The position numbers and the translations under genes are program-made. A DNA stretch of 64,000 nucleotides, taken from Prosthecochloris marina (GTDB lineage Bacteria > Bacteroidota > Chlorobiia > Chlorobiales > Chlorobiaceae). Under the pieces are notes generated by a model. It ran no database searches and had not been told where the DNA came from. It was given only the letters and a program-made list of their open reading frames with translations. The stretch spans positions 1 through 64,000 of the forward strand of contig NZ_PDNZ01000009.1 of the NCBI RefSeq assembly GCF_003182595.1, read 5' to 3'. Shown in pieces: positions 46,609 to 56,100 of the stretch. Position 1 is the first letter of the stretch. Each line of letters begins with the position of its first letter.

Positions 46609-46759
46609 CTTATTCTCTTTCATCCGGACTGTAACCGTCGGCTTTGGCATTTCACCAAATCTGCTGACCTCTCCCGAAAATCTGGAGAGCGCTTGCGGGC
46701 TCCCCGGCACTAAGCCGAGACACCGCCGGTAGGGATTTTCACCCCGCCCTGAGAATAAG
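46609..46759 (-). ncRNA. FMN riboswitch (RFN element) controlling ribB
   Basis: On the minus strand the leader carries the RFN consensus: AGGGCGGGGTGAAAATCCC, then ACCGGCGGT, AGCCCGC, GGTCAGCAGATTTGGTGA and GACGGTTACAGTCCGGATGA, closed by pairing of CTTATTCTC (46759-46751) with GAGAATAAG (46617-46609). A short hairpin GAATGC-CTACC-GCATTC (about 46611-46594) just downstream could belong to the expression platform. The ribB start is about 63 bp further on. Confidence 0.96.
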
Positions 46760-46929
46760 TTTTATACTATTTGCGAAAGCAGGGTAAAAAGATACAAATA
46801 CTCCTGCTATTTCAAAAGCAAGACCAATACTATAACGCTTTATCCTGTAAGCGCTTCTGTAATTCGCAGTTGCAACTAACCTTCTTGACAAGGTTGCTGT
46901 ACCACAATCCAACTGAATGGAGAGCCGAT

Positions 46930-47745
46930 ATGACCCTGCAAAAACACCCTCTTTTAATCGATCTCGACGGGGTTCTCTACGTCGGCGACAAGGCGGTGCC
47001 CGGAGCTGCAGAAGCTGTTCAATGGCTCGACATGGAACATATCCCCTATCTTTTCGTCACCAATACCAGCTCGCGTCCAAGAAGCGCTCTTGTTGAAAAG
47101 CTTGCACGTTTCAGCATCGATACAGACGAAAAAGCTATTCTCACTCCACCGGTAGCCGCATCGAAATGGCTCGAAACCCATGCTCCCGGTCCCACAGCCC
47201 TCTTTGTCCCGCCAGCCACAAAAGTGGAGTTCGACTGTCTGGAAGAACTCGACCCCTGTTCCGAGACCGGAGCTTCATCGGTGGTGATCGGTGACTTGGG
47301 AGAACAGTGGACATTCCCTGTGCTCAACCGGGCATTTCGGCTTCTCATGGCAAAGCCAAGCCCCAGGCTCATCGCTCTCGGGATGACCCGCTACTGGCGG
47401 AGCACAGACGGGTTTCATCTCGACGTGGCACCGTTTGTCAAAGCCCTGGAATATGCAGCAGGCTGCAAGGCAGTTGTACTCGGCAAACCTTCAAAAGAGT
47501 TTTTCGAAGCGGGACTTGAACTGCTTGAACACCAGGGTAACGACGCCATCATGATCGGTGATGATATCGTCGGTGACGTAGAGGGAGCGCAACAGGCCGG
47601 ATTACAAGGGATGCTTGTCCGCACCGGAAAGTTCCGGCCGGAAGACCTCGAAGGCAGCATCAAACCCGATGCAGTCATCGAATCAATTGCCGAACTGCCG
47701 GTGTGGCTGTCAGAATCTGCAAAACTCAATAGAAAACATCAGTGA
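46930..47745 (+). CDS. HAD-superfamily phosphatase, NagD/HDHD2-like
   Basis: 271 residues. The start at ATG 46930 follows GGAGAG; an upstream reading to 46771 runs into the riboswitch side and has no support. Motif I is LIDLDGVLYVGD (about 8-19), motif II FVTNTSSRPR, and motif III/IV VLGKPSKEFFE and MIGDDIVGDVEGAQQAG. The C2-type cap places it with NagD/HDHD2-like phosphatases. The substrate is not known. It converges on the next gene, overlapping by 7 bp. Confidence 0.9.
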   Translation: MTLQKHPLLIDLDGVLYVGDKAVPGAAEAVQWLDMEHIPYLFVTNTSSRPRSALVEKLARFSIDTDEKAILTPPVAASKWLETHAPGPTALFVPPATKVEFDCLEELDPCSETGASSVVIGDLGEQWTFPVLNRAFRLLMAKPSPRLIALGMTRYWRSTDGFHLDVAPFVKALEYAAGCKAVVLGKPSKEFFEAGLELLEHQGNDAIMIGDDIVGDVEGAQQAGLQGMLVRTGKFRPEDLEGSIKPDAVIESIAELPVWLSESAKLNRKHQ

Positions 47746-49382
47746 CTGATGATTCTGCCCAGTTTTTCCGTCAACTTCATGTTTTCCCCGTAATCGACCG
47801 GAACGACAATAACCGTCGGTTTCTTTTTTTCCAGGAAACCTGACTGCAAAGCAGGAATCAAATCGCGTGCTGACTCGACCCGAACGGCGTTGCAACCGAA
47901 CGATTCGGCCATTCTGACCAGGTCGGGGTTCCTGAAATCAGTGTGGGAATATTTTCCGAACCGGTTCATCTGTTTCCATTTTATCAAGCCGTATCCTCCA
48001 TCCTCCCAGACAAGAATCGTCGCCGGAATATCGTACTGGACCGCTGTTGCAAGCTCCTGAACATTCATCAAAAACCCTCCGTCGCCAGAGAGCCCCACGA
48101 CGTTCTTTTCCGGATAAAGCCTTTTGGCGGACAATGCACCGGGAAGAGCGATGCCCATGGAACAGAAACCGTTGGAAATAATACAAGAGCCTGGATGATA
48201 GGTCGGGTAATGCCGCGCAACCCACATTTTATGAGCCCCCACATCGCTGACAAGGATATCCTCATCTCTCATGACAGATCTCAGATCGCTCAGAATTTTC
48301 TGGGGCTTGATGAGAAAACCATCATCCGAACCGAACTCCTGCAACTCCTCGAGCATATGTGCTCGTTCATCCCTGAACTCTCTTATATCCCATGAATGGC
48401 TTTCCCCGAGGCTTTCGGTCAAAGCCCACAGACTCCCGGCAAGATCTCCCACTATTTCAACATCTGTACGGTAGTGCCGGTCAACTTCAGCCGGCTCGAA
48501 GTCGATATGGATAATTTTCTTGTCCGAGCCGATATTCCAGAAGTGGGGATGCCACTCGACCATGTCATATCCGATGCAAATGACAAGATCGGCCTTCGAA
48601 AACGCATAGGAGACATGATCTTTCAGCCCCAGTCCGGCAGCGAACAGGCAACGTTCGTGCCGCGCAGAGATCGCCCCCTTGCCCATAAAGGTATTGGCAA
48701 CATGGATCCCCGTTTTGTCGACAAAACGATTGAGCTGTTTCGATGCTCTTGTACGAACACAGCCATTACCGGCAAGAATGATCGGCTTCTTCGCTCTGGC
48801 GAGAAGCTCGACGGCCTGTTTGACCGACTTTTCATCCGGAGCCGGGCGGCGAGCTTTTTCTGCAGCATTGAACGGCCTGACAAGCGTCTCTTGCTGCGCA
48901 ATATCCTCGGGAAGCTCAACCATGCAGGCACCGGGTTTTTCGGTTGCTGCCAGCTTGAATGCTTTATGGACAACCTCCGGGATGTTATCCGTCTGAAAAA
49001 CCGACTGGTTCCATTTGGTTATCGGCTTGTAAAGGTTTATCGCATCCATGTTCTGATGCGACTCTTTATGCAGCCTGTTTGTTCCGGCCTGAGCTGCAAT
49101 GGCCACCACAGGACTGTTATCCATGTTTGCATTGGCCACACCGGTTGCCATGTTTGTCGCACCAGGCCCGAGCGTGGAAAGACACACACCCGGTTTTCCT
49201 GTCAAACGTCCAGAAACATCAGCCATGAAGGCTGCAGCCTGTTCATGATGGCAAACCACGAACTCGATGGGAGAATCGAGCAAAGAGATCATGATGTCGG
49301 CGTTTTCCTCACCCGGGACACCATAGATCTCTTTCACCCCTTCCTCTTCGAGACATTGAAGAAAAAGATCGGATGCTTTCAT
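47739..49382 (-). CDS. acetolactate-synthase-like thiamine-diphosphate enzyme (large subunit type)
   Basis: 547 residues. The N-terminal GVPGEENADIMISLLDS and HHEQAAAFMADVSGRLTGKPGVC segments, and the C-terminal ThDP motif GDGGFLMNVQELATAVQYDI...WEDGGYGLI are typical of the acetolactate synthase/acetohydroxyacid synthase family. No small regulatory subunit gene adjoins it, so a catabolic-type (AlsS-like) or unrelated ThDP role is possible. It ends overlapping the HAD gene on the opposite strand and lies 107 bp beyond manC. Confidence 0.82.
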   Translation of the reverse strand: MKASDLFLQCLEEEGVKEIYGVPGEENADIMISLLDSPIEFVVCHHEQAAAFMADVSGRLTGKPGVCLSTLGPGATNMATGVANANMDNSPVVAIAAQAGTNRLHKESHQNMDAINLYKPITKWNQSVFQTDNIPEVVHKAFKLAATEKPGACMVELPEDIAQQETLVRPFNAAEKARRPAPDEKSVKQAVELLARAKKPIILAGNGCVRTRASKQLNRFVDKTGIHVANTFMGKGAISARHERCLFAAGLGLKDHVSYAFSKADLVICIGYDMVEWHPHFWNIGSDKKIIHIDFEPAEVDRHYRTDVEIVGDLAGSLWALTESLGESHSWDIREFRDERAHMLEELQEFGSDDGFLIKPQKILSDLRSVMRDEDILVSDVGAHKMWVARHYPTYHPGSCIISNGFCSMGIALPGALSAKRLYPEKNVVGLSGDGGFLMNVQELATAVQYDIPATILVWEDGGYGLIKWKQMNRFGKYSHTDFRNPDLVRMAESFGCNAVRVESARDLIPALQSGFLEKKKPTVIVVPVDYGENMKLTEKLGRIISH

Positions 49383-49489
49383 ATACGGGTTTATTTAAAT
49401 CGTTTTCTCTTCGTTATCGACCTTTGACCACAACTTCCCACTGCCTGCGTCCTGTTCGTCCATTCTTTTCGGCAACAACTTTTCCCCTG

Positions 49490-50917
49490 TCACTTTTTTA
49501 CGGCGTTCCTGCCATATTTATCGTCGAAGCGTTCTATATCATCTTCTCCGAGATAACTGCCTGTCTGCACTTCGATCAATTCAAGCGGTATTTTCCCAGG
49601 GTTTGCCAGCCGATGCTTGATACCCAACGGGATATAGGTCGATTCGTCTTCCCGCAGAACGATCTCCTTTTCTCCCACCGTTATTCGTGCTGTTCCCTTG
49701 ACGACAACCCAGTGCTCGGCTCTGTGATAATGCCTCTGCAGCGACAATGCCGCCCCGGGATTGACCACGATCCGCTTTACCTGAAAACGCTCCGACTGAT
49801 CGACCGTCTCGTACGTTCCCCAGGGGCGATTCACCTTGACATGTGTGATCACCTCATCACGTCCCTCGCTTTTCAGCCGCTCTACGATTGTCTTGACATC
49901 CTGCACACGGTCTTTAGAGGCTACCAGTACCGCATCCGGAGTTTCCACGATAACGTGATCCGACAGGCCCACTGCTGCTACAATCCGGCCCGATGCATGG
50001 ATGTAACTGTCTTTTACGTCGAGTAGCTGCACATCACCTTTCGTTACATTGCCCGATGGATCCTGTCCTTTAACTTTCCACAGGGCCGACCAGGCTCCCA
50101 CGTCACTCCATCCTGCGTCGAGAGGCACAACCACGGCATGAGCTGTTTTCTCCATCACAGCATAATCGATCGAATCCGATGGGCATGCAGCGAACACCTC
50201 TTTGTCGAGCCTCAGAAAATCCAGATCTTCCGTTGCTTTTTCCAAGGCTGCCCTGCTGGCTTCATATATTTCCGGCGCCTGTGCCTCGATCTCTTCGAGG
50301 TACCGCGATGCCTTGAACAGAAACATTCCACTATTCCAGTAATATTCTCCCGATTTCACATACTTTTCCGCTGTTTCACGATCGGGTTTTTCGACAAACT
50401 TCTCAACCGGATACATTCCATACTCTTTTCCTTCCTGTACGGCGGCTCTGATATAGCCGTAACCGGTTTCCGGTGCTTCCGGCACGATACCGAAAGTCAC
50501 CAGCACTCCTTCTTCTGCAGCCTTGTTACCAAGTGTAACCGCTTTTACAAAAGCACAAGTATCCTGTATCACATGATCTGCCGGCAGTAACAGCATGGTT
50601 GCTCCCGGATACTCTTCCTGCACCCGCAACGCGGCAACCGCAGCCGCGGGGGCGGTATTCCTCCCGACAGGCTCCAGAATGATGCCGCCCATGTCATCGG
50701 TTACCTGCCGCAACTGCTCGGCAACCATGAACCGGTGATCTTCATTGCAGACACAGTACACAGGCCCTGTATCAGCAATTTTTTCAAGCCGCGCAACGGT
50801 TTCCTGCAGCATGGTCTTTTCTCCTGCAAGTGCGAGCAACTGCTTGGGATACTGCACCCGCGACAACGGCCAGAGGCGGGTTCCCGAACCGCCACTCAAT
50901 ATGACTGGGATTATCAT
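49490..50917 (-). CDS. manC: mannose-1-phosphate guanylyltransferase/mannose-6-phosphate isomerase
   Basis: 475 residues. The nucleotidyltransferase motif LSGGSGTRLWPLSR (about 7-20) and PVEKFVEKPD-type segment are followed by a C-terminal cupin isomerase domain (about 360-470: RPWGTYETVDQ, LQRHYHRAEHW). It supplies GDP-mannose for polysaccharide. The start codon at 50917 is only 5 bp from a 17-copy heptamer array, and no ordinary ribosome-binding site is visible between them. Confidence 0.95.
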   Translation of the reverse strand: MIIPVILSGGSGTRLWPLSRVQYPKQLLALAGEKTMLQETVARLEKIADTGPVYCVCNEDHRFMVAEQLRQVTDDMGGIILEPVGRNTAPAAAVAALRVQEEYPGATMLLLPADHVIQDTCAFVKAVTLGNKAAEEGVLVTFGIVPEAPETGYGYIRAAVQEGKEYGMYPVEKFVEKPDRETAEKYVKSGEYYWNSGMFLFKASRYLEEIEAQAPEIYEASRAALEKATEDLDFLRLDKEVFAACPSDSIDYAVMEKTAHAVVVPLDAGWSDVGAWSALWKVKGQDPSGNVTKGDVQLLDVKDSYIHASGRIVAAVGLSDHVIVETPDAVLVASKDRVQDVKTIVERLKSEGRDEVITHVKVNRPWGTYETVDQSERFQVKRIVVNPGAALSLQRHYHRAEHWVVVKGTARITVGEKEIVLREDESTYIPLGIKHRLANPGKIPLELIEVQTGSYLGEDDIERFDDKYGRNAVKK

Positions 50918-50922
50918 GAATC

Positions 50923-51045
<123 letters not shown>

Positions 51046-51215
51046 GAAGATAGCTTCCTATGCTCACAAAATCATACAGGCAATCACTCAAAGTTACACC
51101 GCCCTGAGTAATACTCTTTGTCTACTACACAGGGCGATCCGGCATCCCTCCCCCCACTCTTTTCCCCATTACCAATTAACTATTACCTAATCCCCACCAT
51201 CCTATTACCCACCAC

Positions 51216-52076
51216 CTAAAATCCTTCAGCGAGCACCTTTTCCAGAGAATCCTGCCAGTGGGGAATTTCCAGCTCCCAGTGATCCTTGATTTTTCCTTTA
51301 TGCAGAACACTATAGTGCGGGCGTTTGGCTTTTGTCGGATATTCCTCGCTCCCTACCGGCAGCACACGGCAAGACAACCCTTTTGCTCTCATGACAGCCA
51401 CCGCAAAATCATACCATGAGCATACCCCTTCATTCGAATAATGATAGGTTTCTGCATAGGTACGCCCCTTGTCATGCCGCCCGAGAATCGAGACGATGGC
51501 ATGAGCCAGGTCGGTAGCCAGGGTAGGCGTGCCAACCTGGTCGAAAACAACGTTCAGCTGCCGCCGTTCACTGCCCAGACGTACCATCGTTTTCACGAAA
51601 TTTTGTCCATGGGAGGAATACAGCCAGGATGTGCGCACTATCATATAAGACGGCGCTATCTGACGGAGCTGTTCTTCCCCTTCCCATTTCGACCTGCCAT
51701 AGACGCCAAGCGGACTCACCGGGTCTTCTTCACGATAAGGCAAAAACGACTCGCCGTTGAACACATAATCTGTCGAAACATGCACCAGTAAAGCACCTCG
51801 CTCTTTTGCAGCCTTCGCAAGTACAGCCGGCCCGTCACGGTTTACCCGAAATGCCGCTTCTGCATCTTCTTCGGCTCTGTCAACAGCAGTATAGGCTGCA
51901 CAATTCACAACCGCCGTTATATCATGTTCATGGCAAATCCGCCCAACACCTTCATTATCGGTAATATCGAGGCCGGGAAGATCATAAAAGAAGAACCTCA
52001 TACTCTCCATACGATCCGCTAATTCCCGCAGCTCCGACCCAAGCTGTCCGTTACTCCCCGTAACAAGAATGTTCAT
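51216..52076 (-). CDS. rfbD: dTDP-4-dehydrorhamnose reductase
   Basis: 286 residues. NILVTGSNGQLGSELREL is the Rossmann start; VNCAAYTAVDRAE, HVSTDYVFNG and YGRSKWEGE (catalytic YxxxK) are standard for RfbD, the last step of dTDP-L-rhamnose synthesis. The partners rfbB and rfbC are about 10 kb away on the same strand; no rfbA is in the window. It is transcribed toward manC. Confidence 0.94.
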   Translation of the reverse strand: MNILVTGSNGQLGSELRELADRMESMRFFFYDLPGLDITDNEGVGRICHEHDITAVVNCAAYTAVDRAEEDAEAAFRVNRDGPAVLAKAAKERGALLVHVSTDYVFNGESFLPYREEDPVSPLGVYGRSKWEGEEQLRQIAPSYMIVRTSWLYSSHGQNFVKTMVRLGSERRQLNVVFDQVGTPTLATDLAHAIVSILGRHDKGRTYAETYHYSNEGVCSWYDFAVAVMRAKGLSCRVLPVGSEEYPTKAKRPHYSVLHKGKIKDHWELEIPHWQDSLEKVLAEGF

Positions 52077-52274
52077 GAATGACTGATTTAAAATATCATT
52101 GTTAGCGATTGTCGAATATTTTCCTGTTTTCTATCCTCCGTCTCCCAGCTTCCGCTCCCATCCTTGAACCATGCCCCTTATACCTAACCGCTCCATGTTC
52201 CTCATTCAGCAATAGTTTTCTTACATTGAACCCGAGCATGGTAATTATATCATAACAAACAAATCAAATAAAGA

Positions 52275-52766
52275 ATGACCGACGAGAACAACAAACAGCA
52301 TCGGATAAACTTCGCACTTGTCAACATCAAAACCGAAAAGATGGACATTCATCCCGATGCTTTTAACGACGGCCAACCGGTAACGGTTCAGGCAGGAGTC
52401 AATTTCGGCGTCGATAAACAGAAACGGCTGGTAAAAACCCTGTTCAATCATAACTTCGTACATAGAGAAGAAAACTCGGAAGACCAAAATGAAGCCCAAC
52501 CATTTATCGAGCTTATCGTCAGCTGCATCTTTGTTCTCGATCCTGAAAGCTGGAAGATTCTGGAAAACGAGGAAGAACAAGTATTCGTCCTGCCCAAAGG
52601 CTTGGCCAGCCACTTTGCAATAATGACCGCCGGTACCGCCAGGGGAATTCTCCATAACGAAACGGAGCACACCGATTACAACAAATTCATCATACCTGCA
52701 AACAACGTCGGCGACATAATTCCCGACAACATTCAGATTCCCCTTTCTCAGCCACCAATTGCATAA
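52275..52766 (+). CDS. SecB-like chaperone
   Basis: 163 residues. The sequence is a beta-rich single domain with FALVNIKTEKMDI at the start and the C-terminal block AIMTAGTARGILHNETEHT then NKFIIPANN, which resembles the SecB core (GTTRG...NTPFNKFLLPxxN). It could be an export chaperone or a SecB-like chaperone of the kind associated with toxin-antitoxin loci. No neighbour on the same strand clarifies this. It lies opposite rfbD with a 198-bp gap. Confidence 0.6.
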   Translation: MTDENNKQHRINFALVNIKTEKMDIHPDAFNDGQPVTVQAGVNFGVDKQKRLVKTLFNHNFVHREENSEDQNEAQPFIELIVSCIFVLDPESWKILENEEEQVFVLPKGLASHFAIMTAGTARGILHNETEHTDYNKFIIPANNVGDIIPDNIQIPLSQPPIA

Positions 52767-52805
52767 AAAAAGAGGCTGTCTCAGAATCAAAACTGAGACA
52801 GCCTC
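52765..52805 (-). terminator. intrinsic terminator on the minus strand
   Basis: A perfect 13-bp stem, GAGGCTGTCTCAG (52772-52784) with its complement (52793-52805), and an 8-base loop. On the minus strand it is followed by seven T residues (52771-52765), a good rho-independent terminator for transcription coming from the hepT side. It directly adjoins the stop of the plus-strand SecB-like gene and lacks a T run in that direction. Confidence 0.75.
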
Positions 52806-52867
52806 ACAACTATCAACAAACTTTCACAGGCGCCGAAAGAGAGCACTCCTATCATACGCCCTGTGTA

Positions 52868-53093
52868 ATAGATGTTCGGATTTCACATGGATGCGATGCA
52901 CGATCCCTCTGAAGTCATGCCGCACGTGATGCGGCATCCATAGTGATAAACAGGAAAAGATGGATCCCCGGGTCAAGCCCGAGGATGACTGGTTGTAAGG
53001 AGTCATGCCGCACTCGATGCGGCACCCACAGTTAATATCAGTATAAGATGGCAAAGAATCACTAACCCGAAAAATTCGTGTTAATTCGTGGAC
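52868..53093. repeat. composite repeat, left copy flanking the hepT/mntA pair
   Basis: Contains unit C (about 52870-52890), unit B (52914-52941), unit A (52960-52990), unit B (53003-53029), then CACAGTTAATATCAGTATAA, a run of AAGAATCACTAACCCGA and ATTCGTG-TTAATTCGTGGACA (to 53093). The stretch from about 52961 to 53093 is nearly identical and in the same direction as 54080-54213. No gene is present in this gap. Confidence 0.88.
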
Positions 53094-53105
53094 AGTTTTG
53101 TATTG

Positions 53106-53522
53106 CTATTTTTCTCTCCAGGCAAGAATATCACGTGCGTAGTCTTCGAAATCACTGATATGATTACGCGCTATGGTAAAAACAATGTGCCAGTTTATCG
53201 CCTCGTAATCATGCACGGCTACATTGCGAAACCCGACAGCTTTTTTCATTCGTTCTGCCACGCCCTCGCCGATAACACCAGCAGAGAACAATGCATCAAA
53301 AATTCCGCCCATCGTAGACGGAGGAGGACATTCAGTAGCAGTTACGAGATGTGCTCCGATATCGACACAAAGCTGGACCGCTCTGGTAAGATTCAGTGTC
53401 ACAATATCCTGAGCATCCATGTCGATCAATAAAATCTCGACATCATCAGGACAACGCTCCTTGACCCGGCGAAGAGCTCTTCGCAGTGATTCCAGCTTTT
53501 GATCGATCAACAACCAATCCAT
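53106..53522 (-). CDS. hepT: HepT-like HEPN toxin
   Basis: 138 residues. The HEPN catalytic motif R-X4-H-X-Y is intact: RNVAVHDY with Arg99, His104 and Tyr106. In known HepT/MntA pairs this motif gives RNase activity and the tyrosine is the site modified by MntA. It overlaps the upstream nucleotidyltransferase gene by 16 bp, as in other such modules. Function here is by homology only. Confidence 0.88.
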   Translation of the reverse strand: MDWLLIDQKLESLRRALRRVKERCPDDVEILLIDMDAQDIVTLNLTRAVQLCVDIGAHLVTATECPPPSTMGGIFDALFSAGVIGEGVAERMKKAVGFRNVAVHDYEAINWHIVFTIARNHISDFEDYARDILAWREK

Positions 53523-53911
53523 TTTTTTCTTCTTTCATGCAAAATTCGCTGTTGATACGGAACAAAATCGGAGTTATTGAAAACATGTTTGCTTAGGAGG
53601 CGGGCAAAAACGGAATCAGCCCCAAGGATTCTCACTCCCCCGGATAAAATCTCACCAAGCAACGGCTCACCGGCACTGGACAAATCCACAAGATCTACCG
53701 AACGTCCTGTGACCGACGCAATCTGACCGATCAAATCCATCCTTTCAGAGACATCCAGGCTGTGGTTAGCAAGGAGAGCAATATCTATATCACTCTCAGA
53801 GCGAACGTCACCTTTTGCAAACGATCCGAAAACCACGGCACAGAGCACATCTCCTCTTTTCCCCAAAATATCCTTTATTTGCTTGATCTGAGTATCCATA
53901 ACGTATCGCAT
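53507..53911 (-). CDS. mntA: MntA-like nucleotidyltransferase antitoxin
   Basis: 134 residues. The minimal nucleotidyltransferase motif GSFAKGDVRSESDID places Gly29-Ser30 and Asp41/Asp43 as expected for an active enzyme. MntA antitoxins inactivate HepT by adding AMP to its tyrosine. The pair is bracketed by direct composite repeats (52961-53093 and 54080-54213), which suggests a mobile or replaceable cassette. Confidence 0.88.
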   Translation of the reverse strand: MRYVMDTQIKQIKDILGKRGDVLCAVVFGSFAKGDVRSESDIDIALLANHSLDVSERMDLIGQIASVTGRSVDLVDLSSAGEPLLGEILSGGVRILGADSVFARLLSKHVFNNSDFVPYQQRILHERRKKWIGC

Positions 53912-54029
53912 TCATATGTAAACCCTTTTCCAATATACGGTAGTCCAGGATTTTGCACGAACGAAGAGAAAAAAGGAAACCATATCAATTCGGTTTCCGT
54001 AACTCAAAAACACAAAGAATGAAGATGGC

Positions 54030-54213
54030 TCCACGGGTCAAGCCAAAGCAAGTTATAAGCGAGAAGGCAAAAGGCAGGAGTGGATCCCCGGGTCAGGCCC
54101 GAGGATGACTGGGTGTAAGAAGCCATGCCACACTCGATGCGGCACCCACAGTTAATACCAGTATAAGATTTCAAAGAATCACTAACCCGATGAATTCGTG
54201 ATAATTCGTGGAC
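54030..54213. repeat. composite repeat, right copy flanking the hepT/mntA pair
   Basis: A degenerate unit A at about 54030-54050 is followed by unit A (54079-54109), unit B (54122-54148), the CACAGTTAATACCAGTATAA segment and ATTCGTG-ATAATTCGTGGACA to 54213. It matches the left copy at about 52961-53093 in the same direction with few differences. The 369-bp gap up to cysQ holds no gene. Confidence 0.88.
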
Positions 54214-54280
54214 ACATCACTCCTCTCTGCGAAAATCCATGGACTTCACGATCAACCATACATGGCGGCGTTTTGCTCCG

Positions 54281-55078
54281 TTACCATACGATAAAATACG
54301 GGTTCAGCAACTCCTCCTTGTTGTAACGCAATTCCTTCCCACTTTCTGCCTCGATCATACTCTTACCGGCAGCCTTCGCCACCGCATGCCCGGCTGCTGT
54401 ATCCCACTCCATAGTCGGTCCGAAACGGGGATAAATATCGGCATCGCCTGCCGCTACCATGCAAATCTTCAGCGAACTGCCTCGCTGCACAATTTCAAGG
54501 TCTGGGTATTCGTCTTTTACCGAGTCGATAAATGCCACTGTAAGCTCATTCATGTGAGAACGGCTCCCGACAACCCTATACGCCCGCTCCTCGGTTTGCA
54601 GAGGCAAACGATAAGCGCTTTCCTCAAACTGCGCACCACTGCCGAACCAGTTGCTGATACCGCTGATATAATACCCCCCTTGCTCACTTGCCCCGTAAAA
54701 CAGTTCGTCCAGAACAGGAACATACACTGCACCCAGCACCGGTACCCCCTCTTCGATCAGGGCGATATTCACGGTAAACTCGCCATTGCGTGAGATAAAT
54801 TCTTTCGTACCGTCAAGAGGGTCTACCAGCCAGAACCGTTTCCATTTTTTCCGTTCATCATAGGTAATCGATCGTCCTTCTTCGCTCAAAACCGGCAGCC
54901 CGGAACTTTTCAGTTCATGCATAATAACTTCATGCGCTGCCCGGTCAGCTTTTGTCAGCGGCGAGTTGTCACCCTTCTTTTCAACCTCAAAATCCTCCGA
55001 GTCATACACGTCCATGATCACCCGGCCAGCCTCGATCGCCGCATTCACCGCCAATGCCAGTTCTTTATCTAAATGCAT
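54281..55078 (-). CDS. cysQ: 3'(2'),5'-bisphosphate nucleotidase
   Basis: 265 residues. The inositol-monophosphatase-fold metal motifs are clear: SEEGRSITYDERKKW region, WLVDPLDGTKEFI (about 88-100) and the C-terminal EWDTAAGHAVAKAAG. CysQ removes PAP, the by-product of PAPS use. Its presence near cysD/NC/C indicates that PAPS is consumed by a reductase or sulfotransferase. The gene is 64 bp from the YdcF-like gene. Confidence 0.93.
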   Translation of the reverse strand: MHLDKELALAVNAAIEAGRVIMDVYDSEDFEVEKKGDNSPLTKADRAAHEVIMHELKSSGLPVLSEEGRSITYDERKKWKRFWLVDPLDGTKEFISRNGEFTVNIALIEEGVPVLGAVYVPVLDELFYGASEQGGYYISGISNWFGSGAQFEESAYRLPLQTEERAYRVVGSRSHMNELTVAFIDSVKDEYPDLEIVQRGSSLKICMVAAGDADIYPRFGPTMEWDTAAGHAVAKAAGKSMIEAESGKELRYNKEELLNPYFIVW

Positions 55079-55142
55079 AGCAAAGATATCTAATTAAAAC
55101 TACCCAAACATCTTAACCACTAATTACAATAATTTTGACGAA

Positions 55143-55913
55143 TTATGAAGACAAGAATAATAGATCCAGCCGTATTTTGTAATAGAACAACCCTAAAATC
55201 TCCCGTATCGCGATTTCCACATTCTCGATTCCCCCTGCACTGGGAAGAAAATCAACCAACGTCTTTTCGCTGTAATAGCTCGTTCGAAAATCCACAGGAA
55301 AAGGTTGCACCTCCATACCGGTGCTCCTGAAAAGCATTGAGGCACGCTTCATATGAAATGCGCTCGTTACCAGCACAACCTCCGGCCGTTCAGTCCCGGC
55401 AAGCAGCTCTTTTACAGCTTTAGCTTCATCTGCCGTATTCCCAACCCTCCCTGTCACTCGAACAGCATCCCCGGAAATTCCAAGCCGTATCGCCCGTTCC
55501 GCCAGAATTTCCCCCTCAGGCCTGGCCTCAGGCGTCCAGGGTACTTTGGCACCCATGAATATCAACAATGGAGCTTTTCCAGCCAGAAACACTTCCAGTC
55601 CACCTTCGAACCGATCAGCTGCATCCCGCCATTCCCCATAATGAACACCGGGCACCTGCTCAACCATTCCCCCAAGCACAACAACAGCATCGGCCTGTTC
55701 AAGTGACTTGACCGCAACTCTTCGATCAACGCCCTCTACTTGCCGTATCAACCAGTCGCCCGTAACCGGCATACTGAATACCCAGAGCAAAGCCACCCCA
55801 ATCCAGACTACAGCCCATTTTCTAAGCAGAGCTCCGATACCGACAATAACAATGGCCAACCCCAAGGGGAGAAAAAATACAGGAAGAATTTTGTGTAAAA
55901 TCAGCATGTTCAA
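55143..55913 (-). CDS. YdcF/DUF218 family membrane-anchored protein
   Basis: 256 residues. Two N-terminal membrane segments (about 5-50) are followed by a DUF218 domain with AVVVLGGMVEQV, EVFLAGKAPLLIFMG, NTADEAKAVKELL and VLVTSAFHMKRASMLFR, typical of YdcF/ElyC-like proteins linked to envelope carrier-lipid or polysaccharide metabolism. The molecular role is unknown. It is cotranscribed with cysQ by position and divergent from the SLC13 gene. Confidence 0.87.
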   Translation of the reverse strand: MNMLILHKILPVFFLPLGLAIVIVGIGALLRKWAVVWIGVALLWVFSMPVTGDWLIRQVEGVDRRVAVKSLEQADAVVVLGGMVEQVPGVHYGEWRDAADRFEGGLEVFLAGKAPLLIFMGAKVPWTPEARPEGEILAERAIRLGISGDAVRVTGRVGNTADEAKAVKELLAGTERPEVVLVTSAFHMKRASMLFRSTGMEVQPFPVDFRTSYYSEKTLVDFLPSAGGIENVEIAIREILGLFYYKIRLDLLFLSS

Positions 55914-56100
55914 TAAAATATTGAGCTACAGAAAAAACATTAAGCTCTTTTTTAAAAAGAAAATAAAACCTGATTTCCGCTAAAAATCCCGGCAAACCCT
56001 CTCTCGTGCAAAAAGTCTTTTGTGCAGAACCTTTTGTTTTTCGAAAAAAAACATGATTTTAGACACTAACTTATGATGGTTACCGTAAGTCTTCATTCCC

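Noticed and set aside
46771..46929. N-terminal extension of the HAD phosphatase
   Set aside because: The added residues have no family match; GGAGAG and the typical LIDLDGVLYVGD start support 46930.
48396..49427. Plus-strand 343-codon frame
   Set aside because: Antisense to the acetolactate-synthase-like gene; no protein motif seen.
52772..52805. Insertion-sequence end (GAGGCTGTCTCAG)
   Set aside because: Similar words occur at some IS ends, but no transposase or second end is present and the T run makes a terminator a simpler reading.
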